A stretch of 64,000 nucleotides of DNA from Ruminococcus flavefaciens (GTDB taxonomy: Bacteria; Bacteroidota; Bacteroidia; Bacteroidales; P3): positions 1-64,000 of the forward strand of contig JAMPAI010000002.1 of NCBI GenBank assembly GCA_023667315.1, in the 5' to 3' direction. Positions 33,033 through 42,724 of the stretch are shown here, piece after piece. The notes under the pieces were generated by a model. That model made no database searches. It was not told the DNA's origin and saw only the letters and a list, made by a program, of their open reading frames with translations. The position numbers and the translations under genes were made by a program. The first letter of the stretch is position 1; each line of letters begins with the position of its first letter.

Positions 33033-34950
33033 GCCGGAGACTTCCGACATCCACGAGATACTGCGCCGGCACTGGGGGTATGATGAATTCAGACCCCTGC
33101 AGCAGGACATTATCGAATACGTCTTGCAGGGGAAGGACGCCTTGGCGCTGCTTCCCACCGGCGGCGGAAAGTCGATATGTTTTCAGGTGCCGGCATTGGC
33201 CATGAGGGGCGTGTGCATTGTCATATCGCCCCTTATCGCTTTGATGAAGGACCAGGTGGAGAACCTCAAGAAACGGGGCGTTCCCGCCGAGGCGGTCTAT
33301 ACCGGCCTTTCGCAGATGCAGACCGAGCTTATCTTCAACGCGGCGGTTCACCAACGCATCAAATTCCTTTACGTCTCGCCCGAACGTTGCCGCAACCAGA
33401 CGTTTCTGGCGCATCTGCAGCGCATGGACGTGTGCCTGCTGGCGGTGGATGAGGCGCATTGCGTGTCGCAGTGGGGCTACGACTTCCGCCCGCCCTACCT
33501 GCAGATTGCCGAACTGCGGGCGTACCTGCCCAAGGTTCCGCTATTGGCGCTCACGGCCACCGCCACGCCCGACGTGGTGGCCGACATCCAGGAGAAGCTG
33601 CTGATCAACCCGCGCAAGGTGTTCCAGAAGAGTTTCGTGCGCGAGAACCTTACCTACTACGTTATTTACGACGAAGACAAGACAGGCCGTCTGGAACGCA
33701 TCATCCGCAAGGTGGGCGGCAGCGGCATCGTGTATGTGCGCAACCGCCGCAAGACCGTGGACATAGCCCGCACGCTGCAGCAGCGGGGCATCGCGGCCTC
33801 GTTCTACCACGGCGGGCTGGACAACGGGCAGCGTTCCCAGGCCCAGCAGGCGTGGATCGAGAACAAGACGCAGGTGATGGTGGCCACCAACGCGTTCGGC
33901 ATGGGCATCGACAAGCCGGACGTGCGCTTTGTGGTGCACATAGACCTACCCGACACGATAGAGGCCTACTTTCAGGAGGCGGGGCGTGCCGGACGCGACG
34001 GCAAGCGCGCGTTCGCCCTGCTCATACACCATCCTGCCGACAAGGCGGACGCCTTGCAGAACCTGGGCCGGTCGTATCCGGAAATGCCTTTCATACGCCG
34101 CGTATATGACGCCCTGGGCAACCACCTCTGCGTGCCGCCGGGCTCGGGGCAGGGGCAGACGTTTCCGTTCGAGACCGCCACGTTCGCCCGCGCCTACAAC
34201 CTGCCCCTGGCCGAAACCTTCTCGGCGCTCTCGTTCCTGGAAAAAGAAGGATTTTTCCGCATTTCCGACCAGGCGCGCGAATCGGGCAAGGTGCATGTAA
34301 CCACCGACTACCGTACCCTTTACCGGCATTCGGTGGACTATCCCGCGCTGGAACCGGTGATACAGGCGCTGCTTCGCGCCTACGGAGGCCGGTTGTTTTC
34401 GGATTTCGTGTCCATCGACGAGAAGGCCATGGCCGCGCGCCTCAGGCTGCCGTACGAAAAGGTGTGCAGCCTCCTGTCCGAATTGAACCGTATGAATCTG
34501 ATCGCCTATGAACCGGCGCCACAAGGGGGAACAATCACCCTGTTGATGGAACGCCGCGAGAAGGCGCCCGTGTTCCTGCAGCCGGCCGTGTATGCCGAGC
34601 GCAAGGAGAACGCCACCCGCAAGTTAGACGCGATGCTGGGCTACGCCGAGGGGCGGAACCTGTGCCGGAACCGTTACCTGTTGCAGTATTTCGGGGAACA
34701 CGGGGGCAAGGACTGCGGAAGCTGCGACGTATGCCTGGAGAAAAAGCGGAAACCCGTGCCGGAAAAGCAACTCCAACGGCTTTTCGATTCCGTAAGGCCC
34801 GCCCTGCAGGACAGGGAATTCGATTTCAAACTGATGGAAACCTTGCTTGCAGACGAAGACGAAAACACCCTGAAGGAACTCTGGCGCTACCTGCTGGCCG
34901 AAGAACACATAAGCCCCCAAGGCGCGCTCACGTTCCGCTTGCGCAGGTAG
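33019..34950 (+). CDS. recQ: RecQ-family ATP-dependent DNA helicase
   Basis: A 643-residue superfamily 2 helicase. Walker A LLPTGGGKSICFQ, the DEAH box with the RecQ aromatic loop (AVDEAHCVSQWGYDFR), LTATATPDV, motif V/VI ATNAFGMGIDKPDVR and QEAGRAGRDG are present. The zinc-binding region at residues about 550-580 holds CRNRYLLQYFGE...CGSCDVC. A winged-helix follows; no HRDC domain is seen. The start is TTG 33019, overlapping the lipoprotein gene by 14 bp, with AAGGTGA at SD distance; the next in-frame upstream codon block ends in a stop, and the first ATG lies inside the helicase domain. Confidence 0.92.
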   Translation: METNRPETSDIHEILRRHWGYDEFRPLQQDIIEYVLQGKDALALLPTGGGKSICFQVPALAMRGVCIVISPLIALMKDQVENLKKRGVPAEAVYTGLSQMQTELIFNAAVHQRIKFLYVSPERCRNQTFLAHLQRMDVCLLAVDEAHCVSQWGYDFRPPYLQIAELRAYLPKVPLLALTATATPDVVADIQEKLLINPRKVFQKSFVRENLTYYVIYDEDKTGRLERIIRKVGGSGIVYVRNRRKTVDIARTLQQRGIAASFYHGGLDNGQRSQAQQAWIENKTQVMVATNAFGMGIDKPDVRFVVHIDLPDTIEAYFQEAGRAGRDGKRAFALLIHHPADKADALQNLGRSYPEMPFIRRVYDALGNHLCVPPGSGQGQTFPFETATFARAYNLPLAETFSALSFLEKEGFFRISDQARESGKVHVTTDYRTLYRHSVDYPALEPVIQALLRAYGGRLFSDFVSIDEKAMAARLRLPYEKVCSLLSELNRMNLIAYEPAPQGGTITLLMERREKAPVFLQPAVYAERKENATRKLDAMLGYAEGRNLCRNRYLLQYFGEHGGKDCGSCDVCLEKKRKPVPEKQLQRLFDSVRPALQDREFDFKLMETLLADEDENTLKELWRYLLAEEHISPQGALTFRLRR

Positions 34951-34999
34951 CGATTTTTTTTGCAACTTTGTATCGGATTGCCGATTAAGTAGAAAGAGC

Positions 35000-35908
35000 A
35001 TGTTTGTCAAGATATCGAAAAACAACCTTACGTTCCAGTTTGCGCTGCTGGTGCTGTTTTCGCTGGTGCTTTGGGGCAAGGCCTTTGTTACGGGCGGGTT
35101 CTCGCAAGGCGCGTGCTGGGCGGGTTGGGCCGTCTGCCTGCTGATGGCCGCCGGAACCTGCTTTATGGTGCAGAAGCAACAGGTCTCGCGCAATCCGGGC
35201 ATGCAGGGGCTTATCTTCCTCTGCCTCACCGCGCCCCATTTAGGCACGGAATACACGCCCCAGATCTGGGTCTATCCGCTGTTTTTGCTCTCGTTCTACT
35301 ACACCTTCAACATGTACGGCAAAGACAAGCCCTATCCCGACGCCTTCAACGCCGCCTTCTTCTGGAGCGCCGCCACCGTCTTCTTTCCCGACCTGTTCTT
35401 TACCCTGCCCTGCCTGCTTATCGTCATGCTGGCCTACGCCGCCGGCAACTGGCATCTGTGGATGTCTTCGATCAGCGGCATCGGCACCCCCTACCTGCTG
35501 CTGGCCGCCTTCGACTTTCTGAGCGGACAGCACATCCTGGCCGAAAACATGGCGCAGATACAGGTGTTCGGATTGCCCGACTTTTCGTCCTTGCCCATCG
35601 TTCCCGGAATCCTGCTGCTCTTTTGCGTGGTGCTGTCGTTCTTCTCGATCATCTCCTCGCGCAGCTTCCTGCAGGATCTGGAAATGACCGAAAGGCGCAA
35701 GTCTTCGGCCATGAGCATCATTATCTTCTACCTGCTGGCCTTTCTCCTGCTCTCGATAGGCCACGTGCCGGTGGCACACCGTTTTCCGCTGTTTTTTCCG
35801 GCGGCGTTCTTCTGCACCAAGTTCATCGTTTATATGCGGCAGTCCGTACTGAAAGAAGTGCTTTTCGTACTGATCCTCGCCTTGAGCGTATTGGGCGTTT
35901 ACCTTTAA
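35000..35908 (+). CDS. DUF6427 integral membrane protein
   Basis: A 302-residue protein with about seven to nine hydrophobic helices and little soluble sequence. The N-terminus MFVKISKNNLTFQFALLVLFS and the FYYTFNMYGKD segment resemble the DUF6427 family of Bacteroidota. Function is unknown. It lies between recQ (49 bp upstream) and the RsmI-Nudix gene (9 bp downstream), so probably in the same transcript as both. Confidence 0.75.
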   Translation: MFVKISKNNLTFQFALLVLFSLVLWGKAFVTGGFSQGACWAGWAVCLLMAAGTCFMVQKQQVSRNPGMQGLIFLCLTAPHLGTEYTPQIWVYPLFLLSFYYTFNMYGKDKPYPDAFNAAFFWSAATVFFPDLFFTLPCLLIVMLAYAAGNWHLWMSSISGIGTPYLLLAAFDFLSGQHILAENMAQIQVFGLPDFSSLPIVPGILLLFCVVLSFFSIISSRSFLQDLEMTERRKSSAMSIIIFYLLAFLLLSIGHVPVAHRFPLFFPAAFFCTKFIVYMRQSVLKEVLFVLILALSVLGVYL

Positions 35909-35917
35909 GAACTCAGC

Positions 35918-37042
35918 ATGTCTAAATTGTTTTTAGTCCCCACTCCGGTGGGCAACCTTTCGGATTTCACGCACCGGGCGGAAGAAACGCTCAAGAACTG
36001 CGGCCTTATCCTGGCCGAAGACACCCGCACCAGCGGCAAGCTCCTGCAGCACTACGGCATCTCGACCCCCTGCCGCGCCTACCATCAGTTCAACGAACAC
36101 AAGATCTGCCAACAGGTGGTGGACATGCTTAGGCAGGGTCAGGACATCGCCGTGATTACCGATGCCGGAACGCCGGGTATTTCCGACCCCGGCTTTCTGT
36201 TGGTGAGGGCCTGCGTGCAAGAAGGAATCGAAGTGGAATGCCTGCCGGGAGCCACCGCCTTCGTGCCGGCACTGGTGCAGTCGGGCTTTCCCTGCGAACG
36301 CTTTGCCTTCGAGGGTTTCCTGCCCCATCAGAAAGGGCGGAACGCGCGCCTGGAACAACTCAAGTGGCAGGAACGCACCATGATTATCTACGAGTCGCCT
36401 CACCGCATCGCCAAGACCCTGGAGCAACTGGCGCAGACCTTGGGCGACAAGCGCAAGGCCTGCCTCTGCCGCGAGATTTCCAAGATCTACGCCGAGAACA
36501 GACGCGGTACCTTGCGCGAACTGGCCGATTTCTACGCCGCGAACGAACCCAAGGGCGAGATGGTGCTGATTGTGGAAGGCCGCCCCGAGCCTTGTTTCTC
36601 GTACAGCCATGCCCGCCCCGCCCTGACGGCCGACTTTATCCTACTGGCGCAACTGCCCGACAAGAGCCGCCACCTGCTGCTGATCAGGCGCGGGAACGAA
36701 CCTTTCAAGGGCTGCTTTGCCTTTCCGGGCGGATTCGTGGAAGAAGACGAGACCCTGGAATGGGCGGCGGTGCGCGAGCTGCGCGAGGAAACGGGCATCC
36801 GCCTCAAGGACTACGGGCTTACGCCCCGGTTTTTCCGCCCCTACAGCGACCCAGACCGCGACCCGCGCGGACGCACGGTAACGATGGTGTATCACGCCCT
36901 TGTCGAATGCGACGAACTGCCTTCCGTGCAAGGCAGCGACGATGCCGCCCAGGCCGCATGGTTCCCCGTAAACGACCTGCCGGAACTGGCCTTCGACCAC
37001 GCCCGGATCTGGCAGGAGTTCTCCGCCGCGCAAGGCTTCTAA
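35918..37042 (+). CDS. rsmI: RsmI 16S rRNA methyltransferase fused to a Nudix hydrolase
   Basis: A 374-residue two-domain protein. Residues 1-225 are a complete RsmI: LFLVPTPVGNLSDFTHRA, LAEDTRTSGKLL, ITDAGTPGISDPG, PGATAFVPALVQSG, FEGFLP and YESPHRIAKTL, the enzyme that 2'-O-methylates C1402 of 16S rRNA. Residues about 235-370 are a Nudix domain with an exact box, GFVEEDETLEWAAVRELREETGI fitting Gx5Ex7REUxEExGU. No stop or frameshift separates the parts, and the linker is about 10 residues (CFSYSHARPA). The Nudix substrate is unknown. It is the last gene of the run, followed by a terminator. Confidence 0.9.
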   Translation: MSKLFLVPTPVGNLSDFTHRAEETLKNCGLILAEDTRTSGKLLQHYGISTPCRAYHQFNEHKICQQVVDMLRQGQDIAVITDAGTPGISDPGFLLVRACVQEGIEVECLPGATAFVPALVQSGFPCERFAFEGFLPHQKGRNARLEQLKWQERTMIIYESPHRIAKTLEQLAQTLGDKRKACLCREISKIYAENRRGTLRELADFYAANEPKGEMVLIVEGRPEPCFSYSHARPALTADFILLAQLPDKSRHLLLIRRGNEPFKGCFAFPGGFVEEDETLEWAAVRELREETGIRLKDYGLTPRFFRPYSDPDRDPRGRTVTMVYHALVECDELPSVQGSDDAAQAAWFPVNDLPELAFDHARIWQEFSAAQGF

Positions 37043-37087
37043 ACGCTATTTTTTTCTAACGGAATAGCTAACACGGCAGGCAACAAA

Positions 37088-37117
37088 AAAGGGCGATGAT
37101 AAAAATCATCGCCCTTT
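37088..37117. terminator. Bidirectional terminator between rsmI-nudix and pnp
   Basis: The stem AAAGGGCGATGAT / ATCATCGCCCTTT, with a 4-nt AAAA loop, is flanked by A and T runs and lies between convergent stops at 37042 and 37138. Confidence 0.85.
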
Positions 37118-37137
37118 CCTTTATCGGATAGATTATC

Positions 37138-39426
37138 CTACATCATGTCGTCGGAGGGATGGAATCCACCGTCGTTGTTTCCGCGCAGTTTGGGCGCGCT
37201 CAAACGGTTTTCCGGACGGGGACGTTCCATGCGGTCGTGACGGTCGAAACCTCCGCGGCGTTCGCCACGGGGCTCGCGCGGTTCGCGACGGGGTTCCACG
37301 TAGCCTTCCGGTTTGGGTTCGAGCACGCGGCGGCTCAGACGGAGCTTGCCCGTACGGGCATCCACCTCGATAAGCTGAACGCGCACCTTGTCGCCTTCAT
37401 GCAGCACGTCTTCCACGCGTTCCACACGGTTCCAGCTTATTTCGGAAACGTGGAGCAGACCGTCCTTGCCGGGCAGGATCTCAACGAACGCGCCGAAGGG
37501 CTGGATCGACCGTACCGTACCATCATAAACCTCGCCCACTTCGGGAACGGCGGTAAGGGCGTGGATACGGGCCAAGGCCATGTCCATGCCTTCCTTGTTG
37601 CTGCCGGCAATGTCCACGATGCCGAATTCGCCCACTTCCTCGATGGAGATGTCGCATCCGGTCTCGCGCTGCATTTCCTGAATGACCTTGCCTCCCGTTC
37701 CGATAACGGCACCGATAAATTCGCGCGGAATGCGGATCTGAACGATGCGCGGGGCGTGGGGCTTGTAGTCTTCGCGCGGCTGGGGCATCACTTCGAGCAT
37801 CTTGCCCAGGATGTGGGCACGGCCGCGGTGAGCCTGCGCCAAGGCCTTGCCGAGAATCTCGTAGGAAAGGCCGTCGATCTTGATATCCATCTGGCAGGCG
37901 GTGATGCCGTCGGGCGTACCGCATACCTTGAAGTCCATATCGCCCAGGTGGTCTTCATCACCCAGAATATCGGAAAGAACGGCATAGGAACCGGTCTTGG
38001 GGTCGGTGATCAGACCCATGGCGATACCGCTCACGGGCTTGCTGATCTTCACACCGGCATCCATCAACGCCAGACAGCCGGCGCAAACGGTGGCCATCGA
38101 AGACGAACCGTTGGATTCGAGGATATCGGAAACCACGCGGATCGTGTAGGGATTGGCCTCGCCCGTGGGCAGCACCTGCTTGAGGGCGCGCATGGCCAGG
38201 TTTCCGTGACCGATTTCGCGGCGTCCCGTGCCGCGCACCGGCTTCACTTCGCCCGTGGCGAAGGGAGGGAAGTTATAGTGCAGCAGGAAGTTGTTCTTGC
38301 CTTCCACAATGGCGCCGTCGATGGTCTGTTCATCCAATTTGGAACCGAGGGTAACCGTGCTCAACGACTGGGTTTCGCCGCGGGTAAAGATGGAGGAACC
38401 GTGAGGGCCGGGCAATACGTCCACTTCGCACCAGATGGGGCGGATGTCTTCCAGGCCGCGGCCGTCCAGACGGATCCTTTCCTTGAGGATCATGTCGCGC
38501 ACCGCATCGCGGTGTACATCGTGGAAGTAGCGCGAAATCATGAATTCCTTGCCGGCCAGGGTTTCGGGCGTAAAGTTTTCTTCGATGAAGGCCTTCTTGA
38601 TGGCATCGATCTTGGTGGCGCGCAGCTTCTTGTCGGCCACGCATTCGCGGGCGCAGTCGTAGCACTTCTGGTAGCACTTTTCGCGAACCAGCGCCTTAAG
38701 GGCTTCGTCGTTGGTTTCGTGGCAGTATTCGCGTTTGGGCTTGCCCACTTCCTTGGCCAGGTCGATCTGCATCTGGCACTGAACCTTGATGGCTTCGTGG
38801 GCGGCCTTGAGCGCCTCGATCATCACTTCCTCGCTCACTTCCTTCATTTCGCCTTCCACCATCGAGATGTCGTCGATCGTGGCACCCACCATCAGTTCCA
38901 GGTCGGCCTGTTCCATCTGGGCCACCGAGGGGTTGATGATGAACTGGCCGTTTACGCGGGCCACGCGCACTTCGGAGATAGGACCGTTGAACGGAATATC
39001 GGAAATGGTGAGCGCGGTGGAGGCGGCCAAGGCGGCGAACGCGTCGGGCAGGTTGTTGCGGTCGCCCGAAATCAGGTAAACCAACACCTGGGTGTCGGCA
39101 TGGTAGTTGTCGGGGAAAAGGGGACGCAGGGCCCTGTCGATCAAACGGGAAATCAGAATCTCATATTCCGAGAGACGGGCCTCGCGCTTGAAGAAACCGC
39201 CGGGAAAACGTCCCACGGAAGCGTATTTTTCTTGATAATCTACCGTAAGCGGCATAAAATCTACATTCTCGCCCACTTCGGTTTTGCTGCACACCGTAGC
39301 CAGAATCACGGTGTCGCCGCATTTGATCACTGCCGAACCATCGGCCTGCTTGGCAAGTTTGCCAGTTTCCACAATCACCTCCCGACCATCGGGCAGGTTG
39401 AATTTTTTTTGTGTACCTAATACCAT
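37138..39426 (-). CDS. pnp: Polynucleotide phosphorylase
   Basis: A 762-residue exoribonuclease. Two RNase PH-like domains (about 1-230 and 320-545) flank a helical linker, then a KH domain ([23 protein letters not shown]) and an S1 domain ([21 protein letters not shown]). The basic, Arg/Gly-rich tail is typical for Bacteroidota. It degrades RNA 3' to 5' phosphorolytically. It lies downstream of rpsO on the same strand with a rpsO terminator between, so it may have its own promoter; I see no good promoter in 39427-39625. Confidence 0.97.
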   Translation of the reverse strand: MVLGTQKKFNLPDGREVIVETGKLAKQADGSAVIKCGDTVILATVCSKTEVGENVDFMPLTVDYQEKYASVGRFPGGFFKREARLSEYEILISRLIDRALRPLFPDNYHADTQVLVYLISGDRNNLPDAFAALAASTALTISDIPFNGPISEVRVARVNGQFIINPSVAQMEQADLELMVGATIDDISMVEGEMKEVSEEVMIEALKAAHEAIKVQCQMQIDLAKEVGKPKREYCHETNDEALKALVREKCYQKCYDCARECVADKKLRATKIDAIKKAFIEENFTPETLAGKEFMISRYFHDVHRDAVRDMILKERIRLDGRGLEDIRPIWCEVDVLPGPHGSSIFTRGETQSLSTVTLGSKLDEQTIDGAIVEGKNNFLLHYNFPPFATGEVKPVRGTGRREIGHGNLAMRALKQVLPTGEANPYTIRVVSDILESNGSSSMATVCAGCLALMDAGVKISKPVSGIAMGLITDPKTGSYAVLSDILGDEDHLGDMDFKVCGTPDGITACQMDIKIDGLSYEILGKALAQAHRGRAHILGKMLEVMPQPREDYKPHAPRIVQIRIPREFIGAVIGTGGKVIQEMQRETGCDISIEEVGEFGIVDIAGSNKEGMDMALARIHALTAVPEVGEVYDGTVRSIQPFGAFVEILPGKDGLLHVSEISWNRVERVEDVLHEGDKVRVQLIEVDARTGKLRLSRRVLEPKPEGYVEPRREPREPRGERRGGFDRHDRMERPRPENRLSAPKLRGNNDGGFHPSDDMM

Positions 39427-39625
39427 AACATTGAGTTTCTTGCCCCGTTTAAGCGAATCTTTTCGCGGCCGAATCCGGAAAATCCGGCTTGCCCGAACGT
39501 TCGCCGAGGCGCATTTTTATAGCTTGATTTTCTTATTTCTCCCAGAAGCGGTCGGCTATATAAAAGATTATCTTGGATATAGCATCGGGCTTCACCAAGA
39601 TTTTTCCGACCGGTATAAAAACAAG

Positions 39626-39660
39626 AAGGCAATTACATAACATAATTGCCTTCCTGCATT
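39626..39660 (-). terminator. Terminator of rpsO
   Basis: On the minus strand AAGGCAATTA / TAATTGCCTT form a 10-bp stem with a 7-nt loop, followed by CTTGTTTTTAT, 23 bp beyond the rpsO stop. Confidence 0.8.
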
Positions 39661-39682
39661 CCGAGCCATCCGAAGCTCTATT

Positions 39683-39952
39683 TTACTTACGGAGTTTCAG
39701 TTTCTGAAGAATCGCACGGTAGCGTTCGATATCCCTTTCCTTGAGATAATCGAGCATCTTGCGGCGTTTACCTACCAGACGAACCAACGAACGCTGGGTA
39801 AACTGGTCGTGTTTGTTCGCCTTAACGTGTTCGGAGAGGTGAAGAATCCTTTCCGTGAACAAGGCGATTTGGCTTTCTGCGCTGCCCGTGTTCTTTTCTG
39901 AACCGCCGTGGGTCTTGAAAATTTCCTGTTTTCTTTCTGCTGTCAAGTACAT
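39683..39952 (-). CDS. rpsO: 30S ribosomal protein S15
   Basis: The 89-residue S15 protein at standard length, with GSAESQIALFTERILHLSEHVK, the 16S-binding stretch FTQRSLVRLVGKRRKMLDYL and the terminal Lys/Arg tail. It binds the central domain of 16S rRNA. The rpsO-pnp order is conserved in many bacteria. It has a good promoter at 39985-40016 and its own terminator. Confidence 0.98.
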   Translation of the reverse strand: MYLTAERKQEIFKTHGGSEKNTGSAESQIALFTERILHLSEHVKANKHDQFTQRSLVRLVGKRRKMLDYLKERDIERYRAILQKLKLRK

Positions 39953-39984
39953 ATCGCTACTTCTCCTTAATCAATTTGGGAGCG

Positions 39985-40016
39985 CAAAGGTACGTTAATA
40001 TTTTTACTTACGCAAA
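39985..40016 (-). promoter_or_regulatory. Promoter of rpsO
   Basis: On the minus strand TTTG (40013-40016), a 20-bp spacer and TACCTTTG (39985-39992), exact for both elements; the leader is about 30 nt. Confidence 0.65.
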
Positions 40017-40134
40017 CTTTATCAACAAAAAGGTGTTCTCATCGTATCCATCATTGAATTCACCCCACGGGGCTTATTTTATGAAGGACAATCCCAACCC
40101 TCAGCCTCAAAAAAACACATTGCACGCCGCTTTT

Positions 40135-41776
40135 TTAGAACCGAAGTACCTGATAACCGCCGGATTCGCAACGGAAGCCCTTGTCAAAAAGTATTCTGTC
40201 CTTGCAGATAAAGGTTGCCCGTGCCGGCGACTTAACCACGACATCGCCCTTCACCCGGTTCGCATCAACGGCATTGCCCACAAGGATTTTCTTCGCCACA
40301 AACGTCTGATTTTGGCTTATGGTTTGGTTCTGAACGTACAGGGTTTCCTGCATTGCCGAACATCTTGCCAGGAAGCTTTGCCGTCCGGTAGTTCCACAGG
40401 CATATTCATACTTCGGTGTGATACCGGGGGCGATACCGTTCTTCAACACGGAACTTGGCGTCCCATTTACGCAGAATGAAGACATTGCGCATGAAAAATT
40501 GTCTGCCGCACAGACATAAACGCCGTTGTCAAGCACCAGCTTGTGACCGTTCTTAAACACGATGGTTCCTCGCAATACCAAGATGCTGCCTGTTTCCATA
40601 ATAATGTCGTGATCGCCTATCGTGGCATTCTCCAGCCACAGCAATCCTCCGCTTTTAACACGTATGCCCATCCAGTGGTCGGTGCCGTCAACACATTCAA
40701 CACTCCCGTTCCGAATATACAACTGCCCGCTCACCTCAATCTTCGATTTCTTCGGCATCTGCACATTCCCATACATATCCACCTTCCCCTGTCTGGCAAT
40801 AGCCAGATCCGAATAACAACGGAAGGGCGCATTCCAGCTCAAATCATGGGTGATGTTCATGGTGCCGACAGTCGGAATCGTTTTGGGTATCAATTCCTTC
40901 AGTTTGGTTTCCATCAATGTCTTATGCATCCTGCCTATTTCAGTAGGCGGAATATAGTAATGACGGTATCTTGAATTGCCACTTGGCGTCATCATTGCAT
41001 CTTGACAATAATTTTCTCCATAATGATTGCAACTATGATCAAGACTAAATGCATGCCCCATTTCGTGAGACAGCAACGTTACCAACGTATTCACCTCCCC
41101 GTACCAAATTTGGTCTTCCCATGTTACAGTCTTCCCTTCCAATGCACGGATTTTCGGCAGAATATGTTTCATCCACAGAAATTTACAATAGGTATCCGGC
41201 ATACAAATCATCGATATAAAATTGGCACCAGGGAAGTACGTATAGGCATAATTCGCATCTTTAGCCGATACGGTGTCCCCTGAAACAATAACATCCATAT
41301 ATTCATCAAAAATATCCCCGTTCTCTGGAAAGAAAATGGAAATACCCAATGGAATATCATTCCGGTTCTCCAGTTCCTTCTTCAATGTGTTATTCAACAC
41401 AGAACCTATACCGGATGCCGTTTCCCCATGTAATTCCCAATTCCAATAAGTACTGTTTTTGATGTAATGTCGATTGAATTTTAACCGAATACGGGAATCA
41501 GCCATAAACGGATCCCTCCAAGCAAAACAGCTATCCAATTCAGAATCCTTTATCTCGGTAAACTTTTTACTTATACCTGCGGTTATATCGTCCCAAAGAC
41601 GTTGATGTTCCGCATTGTCTTCCTGAAAATTTCCGGTTCCGTTATCTTTTTGAATAAAGAACAGGTTCACATTGACTTCCAATGGACATACACCAATCAA
41701 TCGCCGTTTTTTGTGCCGACAACCACATTGGAGCCATTCCCAAAATCAAGTGTATAATTATTCTATTTAACTTCAT
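40135..41776 (-). CDS. Secreted zinc metallopeptidase, N-terminal frameshift in an A6 tract
   Basis: The main frame (40135-41700) encodes about 520 residues with the zinc motif HEMGHAFSLDH (HExxHxxxxxH of metzincin/gluzincin-type proteases) at about 215 and a C-terminal beta-helix-like region with repeated short strands (YIRNGSVECVDG, WLENATIG). Upstream, ATG 41776 begins a signal peptide (MKLNRIIIHLILGMAPMWLSAQKT) in another frame, two bases after the stop of the preceding gene. The frames join if the A6 tract at 41707-41712 had five As, giving ...SAQKRRLIGVCPL. So the gene is either disrupted, slippage-controlled or carries a base-calling error. No T9SS sorting domain is visible. Confidence 0.75.
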
Positions 41777-41778
41777 GG

Positions 41779-42702
41779 CTATCTTTTTATCAGTTTTATG
41801 AGGCCTGCTTTATTGCTTTTGTTTTCCCAACGGAAGATGTAAATACCGGATGGATAATCATGAATATCTACGTATTCCTCATCATGCCCCTCCTTCAGGA
41901 TTGTCCCCGACAGGGAAAATAACTGCCATTTCTTTAACGACTCTACTCCATTTATCCTAAAATTCCTTTGAACCGGATTGGGTGTTATAAAAATTTTGCC
42001 ATCAAGTTGCCCTGGGGTGGCACTTGCACTCAAATCCTGTCCAGTCAAAATAAAAAAGTATATGTATGGATGCTCTGTCCCCAAACTATCTCTGATATAG
42101 GCACACTTCTCAATACTGTCACAAGCATTTCCTTCAAATGCATACCCCACTTCACAATCTTGACTAACAGACATATCAACCCTAATAGGAGTCCAATATC
42201 CTGGGTGTAGAACATCGTATCGGCTACCGGCCTCAAATGTCGTTAAAACAGGAGTTTTCAATATCAGACTCTGCAATAGCGTTTTATCCCAACTTACCTT
42301 AACGGGTTGCTCTGCTATGGGAAACACTACAACCATATCTTCGGCCAATATCCCTATGCGTTTCTTCGCATAAAAAGGGCAGAGTACACGCAAAGTGTCT
42401 TCATGATATCTATACCCATCGGTTCCCGGAACGACAAAGGCCCCAACATGATTAACCGTATCGAAAAACGGTTCGGCATAAACGGGGCAAAGCAACGAAT
42501 CATACAAGCAGTCATGCCACCCATTCCAAGAGCGTCCACCCCACCCATATCCATTCGGCCCCACCCCCAACTCCAAGGTGTCTTTCTTGCCGCTGGACAA
42601 GGATTCCAAATAGAGCTTGAAGCGGAATTCCTCCATCTGTGCCGACAAACATTCAGACAGCAACAGGCCGCAGAATACGGCCAATATATGCTTAGCTTTC
42701 AT
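41779..42702 (-). CDS. T9SS-exported protein of unknown function
   Basis: A 307-residue protein with a signal peptide (HILAVFCGLLLSECLSAQ) and a C-terminal type A sorting domain (about 235-307: FITPNPVQRNFRINGV, LFSLSGTILKEG, SGIYIFRWENKSNKAGLIKLIKR). The middle is not recognised; a Gly/Trp/Tyr-rich segment is near 48-60. ATG 42702 is preferred over TTG 42708 because GGAG lies 8 nt upstream. The stop is two bases before the metallopeptidase ATG, so the pair is probably coupled. Confidence 0.8.
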   Translation of the reverse strand: MKAKHILAVFCGLLLSECLSAQMEEFRFKLYLESLSSGKKDTLELGVGPNGYGWGGRSWNGWHDCLYDSLLCPVYAEPFFDTVNHVGAFVVPGTDGYRYHEDTLRVLCPFYAKKRIGILAEDMVVVFPIAEQPVKVSWDKTLLQSLILKTPVLTTFEAGSRYDVLHPGYWTPIRVDMSVSQDCEVGYAFEGNACDSIEKCAYIRDSLGTEHPYIYFFILTGQDLSASATPGQLDGKIFITPNPVQRNFRINGVESLKKWQLFSLSGTILKEGHDEEYVDIHDYPSGIYIFRWENKSNKAGLIKLIKR

Positions 42703-42724
42703 TTTCAACTCCTTTCCATATTGG

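Noticed and set aside
37159..39420. 753-codon open frame antisense to pnp
   Set aside because: Mirror of the pnp codon usage; no recognisable family and pnp is complete on the other strand.
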